Source: Saccopteryx bilineata
Lineage: Eukaryota; Chordata; Mammalia; Chiroptera; Emballonuridae
NCBI RefSeq assembly: GCF_036850765.1
Contig: NC_089490.1
Location: forward strand, 241,552,442 to 241,616,441
Reading direction: 5' to 3'
DNA: 64,000 nt
Both the position numbers and the translations under genes were made by a program. Positions 44,229-55,105 of this stretch are shown here, one piece after another. Below the pieces are notes generated by a model. The model had not been told where the DNA came from. It made no database searches and saw nothing but the letters and a program-made list of their open reading frames with translations. The first letter of the stretch is position 1. Every line of letters begins with the position of its first letter.

Positions 44229-46689
44229 GAGGAGAGAAATTCCCGTACAACTGTGTGGAGTAAAGGTTCTCAAATCACACATCTGTGGACCTTCAGCAAC
44301 GCCCCTATAATTGTGAGTAAAATTGTGTGTGCACATGATTATGTGGCGTGCTCTCTGGAGAATGTGTCTGGTTTTGTCAGATCCCTGAAGAAGTCGTGAC
44401 ACCAAGAGGCAGAGAAGCAGACCCAGGGTTAGTGGGATGCACCCCGTGGTCCACGTAAGGTAAGAGCTGATGGACAGGAAGTGAGGGCAGATGCAGGGCT
44501 GTGGCGGGAGGCCTGGGGAGGCACCCGCTGGAAGTAGTTCTGAGAGAGGAGGCACAGGCAGTTGGCACGGGTGCAGTGCGGGGGTGGCACACGGTGGTGC
44601 CAGAGCACAGGCTGGGAGGAGAGAAGGGGGAGGGGGAGGTGGCAGGGCCTACACCCTGGCTCACCCTTTCCTGGCGGGGTGGGAAGAGTGGGCAGCGTGC
44701 CCTCAGGGGACCCTGTGTGCATTTAGCCACCCACTGCCTTGGCGTTGAGGGCACTGGCCCTGCCCCAGCTTCCCGCTGCTCCTTGCTGTACCCAGGGCCC
44801 TGGGGCGGGGGCGGGGGAGAGCTGGGGATATGCAGCGTGAGCCCTGAGCCAGGCGGGTGGTGGAGACTGCTCCGCCCAGGCTGACCTTCCCTGGTCTCCA
44901 GACTCCAGTCCTCTCCCCCGACGTCGTTCCTCACACCTTCACATCTCGTGGACGCACTCGGAGGACTGTTTACTGACTACTCTTTTATTTTTAAATATTT
45001 TTTGTTGTTGCAAGAATAAACAGAGTCAATGTGAAAGAAAAAAAAAACCTCGAGAAATAAATCTGAAAAAAACAGAAGAAAATACAGGTCTAACAACCCA
45101 GGCGTTTACTACCACAGACGTTTATTATCGCGGCGTGGTCTTCCCATCTCCGTCTGTGTGAGGGTGTTTCTGTGAGTGTGCGTGCAGATGTGTGCGTGTG
45201 TGTAGATGCATGTGAGGGTGTGTCAATGTATGTGAGTGTAGGTATATGTGAGTCTATAGATGTGTGAGTGTGTGTAGATGTATGTCAGTGTGTGTAGATG
45301 CATGTGAAGGTTGCTATGTGTAGATGTGTGTATAAATGTGCATGGACGTGTGTCAGTGTATGTCGATGTGTGTGTGAATAGTGTATGAGTGTGTGGATGT
45401 GTCTGTGAATGTGAGTGTGTGGTAAAGTGGGGGAGGCTGACAGAGGGAGCACTACAGATGCCCCCACCCACACTCACATCTTGGCACTGCTGTCCCTCTG
45501 TCTGGACCTTGGCATGGCTAGCTCTCTCTACAGCCTCATGTGGCATTTGTCACCTCGTCAGTCAGTAATGTCTGTCCTGACCCCTTTTATGAATGCGAGG
45601 AGTCCCCATCCCCACTCCCTCCCCACATTCCCAGTCGACCCCCTTCAGGTCTAATCCTTTTCCTCACACTTTCCAGAACACATAGAGGAAGGTGCTCTGG
45701 ACCATGGCTTCCGTGGTCTAAGGGTAACACTTGCAGGGAGGCTTTCTCCAGTTCTGCGGTCCATGATTCAATTCTTCATGCCTTCCTTACCCACTGGCTG
45801 GGCCATTTGAGATAATACAGTGAAACCAGGTTGCACACGAATTTGGGGTTCAAGGTCCCTTCCCTAAAAGTCACTAGCTTAATAAAAATGAGTGCAGTAT
45901 AGCTTGTAGACAGAAGGTGTCCTCCTGCCCCTCAATACTGTAATTTTTGTGAAGCATTTGCAGTCGTTTGGAGAACTAAGACTCAACGATCAGAAATCGA
46001 ACTTTAATCCTACATCAACAAGCACAACCTGAATTTTATCTGTAATGCTCAAACTGTGTGCCAAGGAGAAGCAGGCTGCTTAGAGAAAGAAAGCTCTTTC
46101 TCAGCCAGAACCTTCCCCTGGGCTGGTCTTTCCTTCAGCGCCAGGCCCAGAACGTTTTCTAAGCGAGTAGGGGACAGAGTCTTAAGGGCAGCAGGGTGCT
46201 CATGGTCACTCAGGCTGGCCTTGATGGAGAGGGAAAAAGTGAGGGAAGCCTCAGCCCCCGGAACAGAGATCTGCATGGAGTAGTGTTGGCCCTGTGGACT
46301 GTTAGTGGGGAGTGGGGCCCTGAACATGGTCTAGGTTGGCCCCTGGCAGTGTGGGCCCTGCCCTCCCCTGCACTCCTACCAGGACCACCCCCTTCATGCC
46401 CTGCCTGCTCCTTTCTCCAGCCAAGTCTTCCTGACCCATCAGGCTAGACCAGGCTTCCTGTCGTGGACTCAGGTTACCACTCTTTTCCTTCCTAACATTT
46501 ATCCCATCTGCAAAGAAAGAAATCCTTATTTGTTCAATAAATAATTAATTTGAATACCTCGCATAACTGAGGGCTTTATGAGAATGGGAACTGTTCCTAA
46601 TTGGTGTTCATTTGTCACCTCAGAGACAAATTCCATTCTTGGCACGTAACAGGTTTTCAGTAAATAGTTGTTGAACAAATGAATGGACG
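44229..46689. other. Intergenic DNA upstream of AGT
   Basis: 44,490-44,930 is GC-rich with long but unsupported frames on both strands. A TG-rich minisatellite-like block spans about 45,160-45,420. Nothing else recognised. Confidence 0.65.
45160..45420. repeat. TGTGTG(AGATGTATG) variable repeat
   Basis: Irregular GTGTGTAGATGYATGTSAG units over about 260 bp. Confidence 0.85.
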
Positions 46690-46890
46690 TGGTCAGAAAA
46701 GAGTGGGTTTCGGGATCAGACAGCCTTGATTCACTGTTTTGTTTCTGGGTGACATTTAGCAAATGGCTGAACCTTACTGGGTCTTGGTTTTGTCTCTCTA
46801 GGTGGGTATAGTAACATTAATACTGCAGACATGGTGAGAAGATTAATCCATTTGGCATGTAGCAGCTGCTCAGTGATACAAATTCTTTCT
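46690..46890 (+). mobile_element. MIR SINE
   Basis: 'gtgggtttcgggatcagaca' head, 'gacatttagcaaatggctga', then 'ggtgggtatagtaacatta' and 'gtagcagctgctcagtga' tail blocks in MIR order. Confidence 0.7.
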
Positions 46891-47406
46891 TCCTCTGTCA
46901 TAGAGTTGAGAACATCATTTCCTAATCTTTCCTCTTCCTTTCATTGCAACACTTCCTTTCTTAATGCAAACCTCAGTATTCAATCTGCTCTTCTGCCTCT
47001 CAGGGTTTCTCAGACCATCTCAGCCTGTCCCCTCCCTCATTCTTACCTGAGGTCACTCTCCAACTCAACCTCACCTCTACCCACTTCCTCCTGGTCTTTC
47101 ATAACCAGTAAAGAACTGGTAAATTATTGCTCAGGAATGCTTTGGCTGGAGACATCCCCACACCGATGGCTTCGAGTCCTTATGACATTCTGCTCCAAAG
47201 ACCTCTTTCAGGTCCTAGCTTCTCGCTTCTCCAAACACTTCCCTCGGCTCCTGGAAAATGTCTCCTGTTGCTTGCAATGCCCCTTGGACCCCAACCCGGA
47301 CTGCTTCCACATCTCTCACCTCTTTGGGTTTTCCTCTTATCTGCTCTCCTCATTTATAATCTCCCAGCCAAACCCCCTCTCCCCACAGTCTGTCCATGTA
47401 TATATA

Positions 47407-47479
47407 CTTCGCACAAAAATTAGAGGATATTTTATTACTTCATATTCATTTTGAAATATCCCGTAATTTTTGTGAGCAC
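47407..47479. mobile_element. Mariner-type mini-MITE, 73 bp
   Basis: Nearly palindromic: left GCACAAAAATTAGAGGATAT pairs with right ATATCCCGTAATTTTTGTGAGC. Flanked by TA on both sides. The size and palindrome resemble MADE1-like miniature mariner elements. Confidence 0.75.
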
Positions 47480-48414
47480 TATATTTGCTCCCCACACCTG
47501 TGTGTCCAGCCCAGACCCTGCTCCTGACCATCGGAACTGTCCACCCAAGTATTCACCATGGGGCTCCAATAGAGGCTTTGAAAAAAATGCGTCCAAATTC
47601 CAACTGCGGCCCATCCCCAAAGCTCTGTGCTTCCCGTGTCCCTCTCTTAGCTACTGGTTTCATTGTTCTTTCATGGTCATCTGATGTGGGAACGTTTCTC
47701 CATCTTCCCTCCAGCCTTCCCATCATAGTGTCACTCTTAGAGGAAATTTTTAAAAGTGGGAGTCAAGCCCTACATCGCTGCCCTGCTCAGACATCATCAA
47801 TCCCTCCTTTCACAGCCTGGCTTTGACCTCAGAGTGTGGTGCTCAGTTCCCCGCCGGCGTCTTTCCTCTCTACACCTCTCATTCCACATGCCTCAACTGG
47901 GCAGTAAGCAGGTTTCCTCCTGTAGGTCAATTCCAATTCTTGGAGAATTTGGCCAAAGCTCTGTGACAAGGGGACCACATGACCAAGCCCCAAAAGCAGA
48001 AGCAATCCCGCTGCTATGACTGCCCTCCCTTCCAGTGCCTGTGTCTCCTGGTGGCCCCCAAACAAACTCATGCTTCCCCGTGTCTTTGTTACTCTTATAT
48101 AAGCCACTGCCTCTAAAAATCCCTTCTTTAGCCTCCAAGCCTAACTTATTTTTCCTTGAAGGTTTGACTCCCATGACATTTCTCCCTGGAAGCTTTCCCA
48201 GCATTAATGGAGTGTCCCTTCCCACTGTCTGAAAGCATTTTGTTGGTGTCTTTCCAGCTGGCCTCATGGGGCTTTATGGACAACCATCGAGCTGCTCAAG
48301 GCTGTAGGGTCAGAAGTTCTTGGGGCCTCTCAGACGCTCACCCCAAGGGAGTTCAGTCAGAGGCCCGGTGGCAGCCCTTGGCATAGGGGCAGAGACACAT
48401 CACACCCACATGGG

Positions 48415-48710
48415 ATGCTCCTGTGTCTGGTGACCAGGGCCCCAGCTCCGGTAAGCTTCAGTAAATGTGTAACTAGACCGCGTACCAGCTCATTCTGTTC
48501 AGCAGGGACGTGTGCATCGATCAGCCTGACTTCCTGGAAGCTGTCCCGGCATGAGGCCCTCTGGCGTCCATCCCCCAGTCAGGCCTGCCTGCCTGAGGCC
48601 CCCACCCCCATTATAATGTAACCCACTCTCCATAGCTGGGCACACAACAGCCTGGAAATGGCTCCATCCCCATCCCTCAGATATAAATAGGGGCTCCGTG
48701 CCTGGCCAGA
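48415..48710 (+). promoter_or_regulatory. AGT: AGT proximal promoter
   Basis: Extended similarity to the human AGT proximal promoter as I remember it: AGTAAATGTGTAACT at about 48,460, CTGTTCAGCAG, GTGCATCGATCA and GACTTCCTGGAAG, ending in a TATAAATAGGG box at 48,682-48,692. The TATA-to-start spacer contains CCGTGCCTGGCC where I recall CGTGACCCGGCC in human, the core element next to the start site. Angiotensinogen is a liver-secreted serpin, the renin substrate. Confidence 0.88.
48682..48688 (+). promoter_or_regulatory. AGT: AGT TATA box
   Basis: TATAAAT about 29 bp upstream of the expected start of exon 1. Same context (CAGMTATAAATAGGG) as in human AGT. Confidence 0.88.
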
Positions 48711-48743
48711 GGAAGAAGCTGCCCTTGTCTCAGGGAGCAGAAG
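48711..48743 (+). other. AGT: AGT exon 1 (non-coding 5' UTR)
   Basis: GGAAGAAGCTGCCCTTGTCT then CAGGGAGCAGAAG, ending at a GTAAGC donor (48,744). Human AGT exon 1 is a similar short non-coding exon ending GCAGAAG before its donor. The start position is approximate, inferred from the TATA distance. The gene is plus strand and head-to-head with CAPN9. No coding exon of AGT follows in the window. Confidence 0.85.
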
Positions 48744-49327
48744 GTAAGCTGCGAGCCCCTCTTCGCACACCAGTCCCAAGCAGCTGAATAGTCTGCTGGG
48801 CCTAGAGGTGGGGAGGGGGCAGAGCTGCTGGAAGGGCATAGCTACCCAGCATCCAGGAGCCAGAAGACAGGGGACAGTGGTGACCTGCACTGCAGGGGAC
48901 ATTACCACTGAAAACACAGAAGATGCTGCTCCCCTCCCGTCAGGCCAGACGTCAGACCTGAGCTGTCCTCCCCTTGGCCTTACGCTGGGTCTTACCAGAA
49001 GACCTGGTCCTCCTCGCAGTGGGCAGAGTGGCCAGTCCTCCCACTCCCTCTGAGCAGGGCTGGGTCCTCTGGCACTGGCACAGGGCCAGATTCATGGTGG
49101 CCAAGAGTCCACCGGGTCCTCTTCCTGCCAAAAGAACAGTGAGGCTGTTGTGCAAGTAGTGGGGCTGGGGGAGGGGAGGGACCAGGCTCAGGCAGCCCAG
49201 GGCTGTGTCCCCAGTAGGGTCATGTGAGCAGTGGTCCACCTTTCCCCCCCACCCCCTTCCTTGAGCAAAGCTGTCTCTTCTCCTGGGCTCAAGGCCTGAG
49301 ACTCATCCTTTTTATTAATATTTTTTA
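48744..49327 (+). other. AGT: AGT intron 1, proximal part
   Basis: GC-moderate unique-looking sequence after the exon 1 donor. No repeats or coding similarity recognised before the SINE at 49,328. Confidence 0.7.
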
Positions 49328-49584
49328 GCCTGACCAGGCAGTGGCGCAGTGGATAGAGCATTGTACTGAAATGCAGAGGACCCAGGTTCTAAACCCCGAG
49401 GTCCCCAGCTTGAGTGCCGTCTCATCTGGCTTGAGCACAGGCTCACCAGCTTGAGCGCGGGGTCACTGGCTTGAGTGTGGGATCATAGACATGATCTGAT
49501 GGTTGCTGGCTTGAAGCCCAAGGTCGCTGACTTGAGCAAGGGTTCACTTGCTCTGCTGTTGCCCCGAGTCAAGGCATATATGAG
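49328..49584 (+). mobile_element. VES-like SINE (long variant), 5' part
   Basis: GCCTGACCAGGCAGTGGCGC head and several CTTGAGC internal repeats. It is interrupted at 'ggcatatatgag' by LTR B1 and resumes at 51,762. Confidence 0.9.
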
Positions 49585-49819
49585 TGTTGCAGTAATATAA
49601 TGTTGTGATGATTAAATATATAGAAATATGGAGAAATATGGAAGATATATAAAAATAATCAGGATATAATAGTAAAAGCAATTAAGGAAATTAAATAAAG
49701 TTATGCCATCTGGATAGGAATTAATTTAGTGTGTTTAGATAGGATAAAGAGCCTCTGCCTTACATGCAGAGCCCAGTTAGTGTGTGTGTGAAGGTATATA
49801 TAGATAAGAAGTGGCTGGA

Positions 49820-51196
49820 TGCCGGGGTCCAGCCCCGGGGGGAATCCAGGGGTCCCACAGGAAGAGACGGCGTCGGCGCGAATCGAGTGAGAGAGCCGAA
49901 TTCTTTTCTTTCTCTTTATTCTCTCGTTAGCATTTACTGCCAGGCATCTCTGCCATATGCTGGTCTAGCTTTCTTTTTATGCACACACACTAAGTTACAA
50001 TCACATGGTATTTTGTTTCACTATGGTTACATATTTCCAGATAACAGTTAATTCATATCTATAAGCTACAAATCAGGTGGTAAGTCATTCAAAGTACAGA
50101 TATACAATAACTTGAATAGCAATAACAATATCAGTACAAACTTCTAAAAGATTAGTACTAATTAATAACTCTTCTTTACTGTTGTTGTGAGTCAAGGGCG
50201 CAGAGAGAGATTAGCAGACGAAATCATCAAGGACTAGCAAAGGACCACCACTTGCTCAGGCAAATGGCCTTGAGTTCATGCAGTGTCCTAATTTTTCTCA
50301 CAAGACTTCAAAAGGCTTGCTTATTAAGAAATTGTCATAACTTCAAGAGTAACTTTTTCTTAAAGATATATAGAGTGCACCTACAAGATAGCTTAGTAGC
50401 AACTTAATATCAGAAGGCATTAATTGCTATTGCTTCTATGGATCCCCCCACATTCTTCTCATTATCTGAAGGGAAAACCTGGGAAAGTATTCAATACATA
50501 AATCTCATGAGAATGTCTCACTGAGAAAAACCCAGCAACTGCCTTCAGTCACAAAACAAGTCTCTTAGCAAAACATTCTTTTCTTGCCAGCTGCGCTCCC
50601 ATCCAAGGCCACGCAACAGGCCACTCCACTACACCTTACCTAAGATTCTATTGTCTAGTCAAATTTTATTTATTAACTATATTCATACACTAGTTAAGTT
50701 CTAACTTTATTCTTTCTAACATGATTAATAAGAAGAAATTCTCCTACAAACTTAACCCTTTATGAGGGATATCATAGCCAGCCTTTTATGTTTATGAGCC
50801 CAGTTCAAGGGGCTTACAGACTTTTCTGTGGAACTCACACCCTCTGTCTCATTTCCAAAGAAATTACTACGAATCTACAGGGAAAGCACAGTACTATTAT
50901 CCCTGTGCCGTAAATAATAGCACACACCCAGAAAAGGGGGGATATAAGGCCAGATTAATTCAAAAAGTCAAAGGGGAAAGTATAGTTGTGCCTTTCCTTT
51001 GCAGTGACTTTGTCAACCCGCAGCCATTGGTCTTCACTGCGGTGACTTTGTCAACTAGCAGTCATTGGTCTTCTCTGCTGTGACTTTGTCAATCAGCAGT
51101 TTTTGATCTTCTTCTGCTGTGACCTTGTCAGCCAGCAGTTGTGGGTCTTCTCCTGCTGTGACCTTGTCAGCCAGCAGTCGTTGATCGGCTCCGACA
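49820..51196 (-). mobile_element. Solo LTR, family A (copy A3), inserted in LTR B1
   Basis: 1,377 bp, minus strand, from TGTCGGAGCC (51,196 side) to CCCCGGCA (49,820 side). Perfect 6-bp duplication GCTGGA (49814-49819, 51197-51202). It carries a five-unit U3 repeat at 51,001-51,192. Confidence 0.95.
51001..51192. repeat. Five-unit 38-39 bp repeat in LTR A3 U3
   Basis: Units start at 51001, 51039, 51077, 51116 and 51155, each with GTGAC(T/C)TTGTCA then AGCAG. Copies A1 and A2 carry only about 3.5 units. Possible enhancer-type repeat. Confidence 0.92.
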
Positions 51197-51761
51197 GCTG
51201 GATGTCATAACTCTGTAAGTTAACATAAACAAGAAGCTTCCCTAGGAACATCTTAAAAATGGCTTGATGTAACATTTCAGTAGATTTACATAAAAAGGGC
51301 TCCCTGTGAGGGTTTCCCAAAAAGGTGTTTTGAGGTGATAATCCTGTAGACTGACACCTGTTAGAAGATGTTGGCCAGAAAAGGTACTAAAAAAGCCAAG
51401 GCCCCACCCCCTGCTGCGATAGTTGCCCAGAATCTAACATTGATGTGAACTGTCTCCACACTGCTCTGACCAAAGATAGCCTAGAGGAGCATGCCAATGG
51501 GGCCCCCTTAAGTGTACCCTGGCACACCAAAAAGGATTTGTGAGTAATAAACTGCTTGTGTGATTCTTGCAACTAACTTGTGTGTCAGTTGTGTCTTTCC
51601 TCTGGTGGCAGTTGGTCTCGGCACTGATAAGAATCCTCATAGTCGCCTCAAGAGTGGTCTCAAAGAGGCTGCCAGCCCTGCTGATAATCAGGAGTGTCCC
51701 ACTGTGTGGGAAGTCAATCAGGGACGCCTGATTGAGGTAGAGCTCAGGCTTTACTGGGACA

Positions 51762-51875
51762 ACGAGAAAGCGATCAATAAACAACTAAGGTGCCACAAGG
51801 AAGAACTGATGCTTCTCATCTCTCTTTCTGTCTGTCTGTCCCTCTCTGTCCCTCTCTCAACCTATATTTTAGGTT
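51762..51875 (+). mobile_element. VES-like SINE (long variant), 3' part
   Basis: Resumes with 'aaagcgatcaataaacaact', 'ggtgccacaaggaagaactg', and a TCTGTC-rich tail, the continuation of 49,328-49,584. Confidence 0.88.
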
Positions 51876-52211
51876 AATGGCCCTGAGAATCAAACACACA
51901 TTTTATATTCTTTCAAACTTGAAAGCTTGTTGGAAGTTGCTTTCTGTTACTTTGTGGTCCCTTTTCAATATGTTTAAAGTGTACTTCTCTGTTATCACTT
52001 TGTGCTCATGGTAGTTTCAGAAGAGAACTTAAGTGCAATCACTTTAGTGTTAGACATGAAGACTCCAAGTAACAGCTTGTTGACCCCTTACCTTATTTCT
52101 TGTGTTTAATAGGTTTTGCGGTTTCCCAACAAAAAGTAATCTGTCAGATGTGTCACATGTTCTCAAAATAGCTGCATGTTATCCATGTCACATTTAAGAA
52201 TCCAAGATTCT

Positions 52212-52403
52212 GGCCTGACCTTTGGTGGCACAGTGAATCGAGTATCTATTTGGAACACTGAGGTTGCTGGTTTAAAACTCTAGGGTTGCTGGATAAAGCA
52301 CATATGAGAGGCAACTACTCTGAGGTGATGCTTTCTACTTCTTCCCCCTTTCTCTCTGTTTCTTCTCTCTTTTCTCTATAATCAATCTATAAATTTTTTT
52401 CAA
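52212..52403 (+). mobile_element. VES-like SINE
   Basis: GGCCTGACCTTTGGTGGCAC head and CT-rich tail. Flanked by ACATTTAAGAATC (52190-52202, 52404-52416). Confidence 0.88.
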
Positions 52404-53426
52404 AACATTTAAGAATCTGTTATTCAGATTTTTAAAATGTCCTCTATAAGCCATATAATCTCATTGTCTTGCATTCTTGGGAATATGAATTCCCCTTGAG
52501 CATGTCCTAGATGTTGAGTATCTCTTGTCCATCTGATTATTTCACCTGATTATTAGCCCAGCTGCTAAAACTCTCAAAGTATGAGGACATTATTTTTATT
52601 TCATCATCCACAGTGTCAATGAGCCAGCATGTGACATGAATGGCTGGAGCACTAACTCCTGAAGAGTCTTGCAGCTGAGATCATGGACATGTGTCAGCTA
52701 AGGGTAAGCATTATTTCTGTTCCCTCTGTCAGGCGTTTGGTTTATTTTTGTAGGGTTTGGTAGAATGTGGTAGTACTGTGAGTTATGTTTCTCTCTTCTA
52801 CATTTACATTGGTGTTGAAATGTATATTTAAGCTTACTGCTTGGACTCAGGGAACCATGAGATTTCCTTTATGGGGTCCTGGCTGTGTTTGCATTGTGAG
52901 TATCAGGTTCAGCTCCTGCATCTGTCAGGCAGCATGTGGGGTCAGTCATTTGGCTCCATGTCTGAAGTTTGGTTATGAGGTCTTGGTTACATAGAGGTCA
53001 GGAGTCTGTCTCCATGGTCTGTGGTCGAATCTGTATTCTGTTGTGTATCTGGGGCCTGGGGTCCTTTCGCATGTAGCCTCCTATCCCAGTTCCAGTTGGG
53101 GCCCATGAACAGCTCCAGTTCTAGGGCATGATGTATGGACTCTGGTGTCCAAGATGCCGTGTCAGTTTCTGGCATTGGTGTTTCCTAGTCTCAGTTGGCT
53201 CTGTAGACCAGTATTTGGTGTTCAGTGCCGAGTTCCCTTTTTGGTTTGGGAGTTAGTCCAGTGCTCAGCTTAAGTTGTCTAGAGTCCATGGGGTCCTGAT
53301 TCTGTCTAAGGTCTCTGGTCTCTGTTCAATAATGCTTGTTGTGTTCATGTTGGCAGGAAAGTAGATACTGATGGGAGAAGAGAGCAAAGAGACTTGAAGA
53401 TTCTATTCTATGAAACAGAATATGTG

Positions 53427-53809
53427 GGCCCTGGTCGGTTGGCTAGTGGTAGAGCACCGGCCCGGCGTATGGAGGTCTCGGGTTCAATTCCTGGCCAGGG
53501 CACACAGGAGAATCGCCCATCTGCTTCTCCACCCCTCCCCCTCTCCTTTCTTTCTGTCTCTCTCTTCCCCTCCCACAGCCGAGGTTCCATTGGAGCAAAG
53601 TTGGCCCGGGTGCTGAGGATGGCTCCAAGGCCTCTGCCTCAGCTAGAATGGCTCCAGTTGTAACGGAGCAATGCCCCAGCCAGGCAGAGCATCACCCCCT
53701 GGTGGGAACGCTGAATGGATCCTGGTCAGACATGCGGGAGTCTGTATCTCTACCTCTTCACTTCTCATTTCAGAAAAATACAAAAACAAAAAACAAACAA
53801 ACCAAAACC
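53427..53809 (+). mobile_element. Rhin-1-like SINE
   Basis: GGCCCTGGTCGGTTGGCTAG head, body with some deletions and A-rich tail. Target duplication AACAGAATATGTG (53414-53426, 53810-53822). Confidence 0.95.
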
Positions 53810-54289
53810 AACAGAATATGTGCTCTGGGGAGAAGTGTCAAGATTCCATTTACTCTAATCTGATAGAAGGCTCCAGTATTCATAGGTTTGATGACACATT
53901 AGAAGAATCCATTGTGTCCTGAGAAGTCTTTTGGCCCCATCAACCCTCTGGCCTTAGGTTTGGGAGGAGTTTCCCCAAGGCACTGTGGGCCAGGTGTTTT
54001 GGGGAAGGAAGAGGGAAATGGTTCTGTTGTAAGAGAGGCACCATGGGGTTCAAAAGTGGGCGGGGAACACTGTGAGGTTCAGAATTGAGATTGTTTATGG
54101 TAAAAAAAAAAGAAAAGGTAGTCCTTCCTAGGTGGAAAATAGAAACATGGTTCAAAGAGCGGTCTGAGTCTTTTCTTTTGTTTTTTTTTTCTGTCCTTTT
54201 TTCTGCCTTTTTATTGAGAGAAATGCACTAGGCATGTTACAGATCTATCACACCATTTTCCATTGGATTATAAAGTATTTACATTGATT

Positions 54290-54292
54290 TGT

Positions 54293-54329
<37 letters not shown>

Positions 54330-54460
54330 GCATGAGCTTACTTCTCCACTTAGTTGTTCCATTTAATTGCAAACTTCTTGGTGCTATGATCTGGGATGGA
54401 ACCCACAACCATGGCACACAGGGAGGACACTCCATGCACTGAGACATTTGGTCAGGGCAC
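54290..54460 (-). mobile_element. Old VES/Rhin-type SINE with (GA)n
   Basis: Minus strand: GTGCCCTGACCAAATGTCTC head-like region at about 54,460, degraded B box, and a CT (here GA) tract at 54,297-54,328. Confidence 0.7.
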
Positions 54461-54954
54461 CATAGGTTTATTTATTTATTTTTTTTATTGTTATCTTTCA
54501 GCTGAAATAATTTTTGAATTTCAATTGCAATGTATGTTTCAGGTTATTTAAAATGGTATTTAATAGCTGTAAGTATAAGGACTTCCTGGTTTATCTGTTA
54601 ATACTGATTATAAAGTTAACTGTTATGAGAGTAGGAAACATGGGTTATGTAATTTCAAATCTTTGAAGTTTTTGTCATTTGCTTTATAGTACAATATGGT
54701 CCCTTTTAAATATGCTCTCAGTGTGCCTCTCTGCATTAGGTCATGTGAATCTTGGAAACAGTACCTTGGTGGCTGTCAGTAGGAACAGGGGTGGGTACCG
54801 TGCATTATCTGTCAGTGGTTGATCCACTTTCCTGCTTATGTTAAGAATGTTTTTAATCTCTGTCCTGATTTTCTTTTCTTTATGGGAATCCATTGGTTGT
54901 GAAAGAGGTATTTTCTATCCCTAAATGAGAGAGTTGGTTGAAAGCCATGGTTAT

Positions 54955-55060
54955 GCCCTGGCCAGGTAGCTCAGTTAGGTAGAACGTCATTCTGATACAC
55001 CAAGCATGTAGGCTCGATCCTCAGCGGACATCCAAGAATTAAACAGTGAATGCTTGAGAA
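54955..55060 (+). mobile_element. tRNA-derived SINE fragment
   Basis: GCCCTGGCCAGGTAGCTCAG head with a GGCTCGATCC B box; the body is lost. Not an intact tRNA gene, since the acceptor and anticodon arms do not pair. Confidence 0.75.
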
Positions 55061-55105
55061 CATTGGTACTGTCATATGTGGAGTTTAGCCGTTCTAGTAG
55101 GTGTG

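Larger units (their letters stand above)
49585..51761 (+). mobile_element. Solo LTR, family B (copy B1), interrupted
   Basis: TGTTGCAGTAATATAATG start and CTTTACTGGGACA end. 5-bp target duplication ATGAG/ACGAG (49580-49584, 51762-51766). Without LTR A3 and its duplication it is about 794 bp. A 5-bp duplication fits class I endogenous retroviruses. AATAAA near 51,547. No viral gene is left. Confidence 0.9.

Noticed and set aside
44377..44934. 185-residue minus-strand frame in GC-rich DNA
   Set aside because: Pro/Ser-rich, no domain, overlaps equally long frames on the other strand; typical of GC-rich non-coding DNA.
46831..47454. 207-residue plus-strand open frame
   Set aside because: Starts inside a MIR and ends in the mini-MITE; Ser/Leu-rich with no family resemblance. 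Chance frame.
53880..53925. C/D-box snoRNA-like signals (TGATGAC ... CTGA)
   Set aside because: Box spacing about 33 nt is too short, no terminal stem, and no repeat of it in the neighbouring units.
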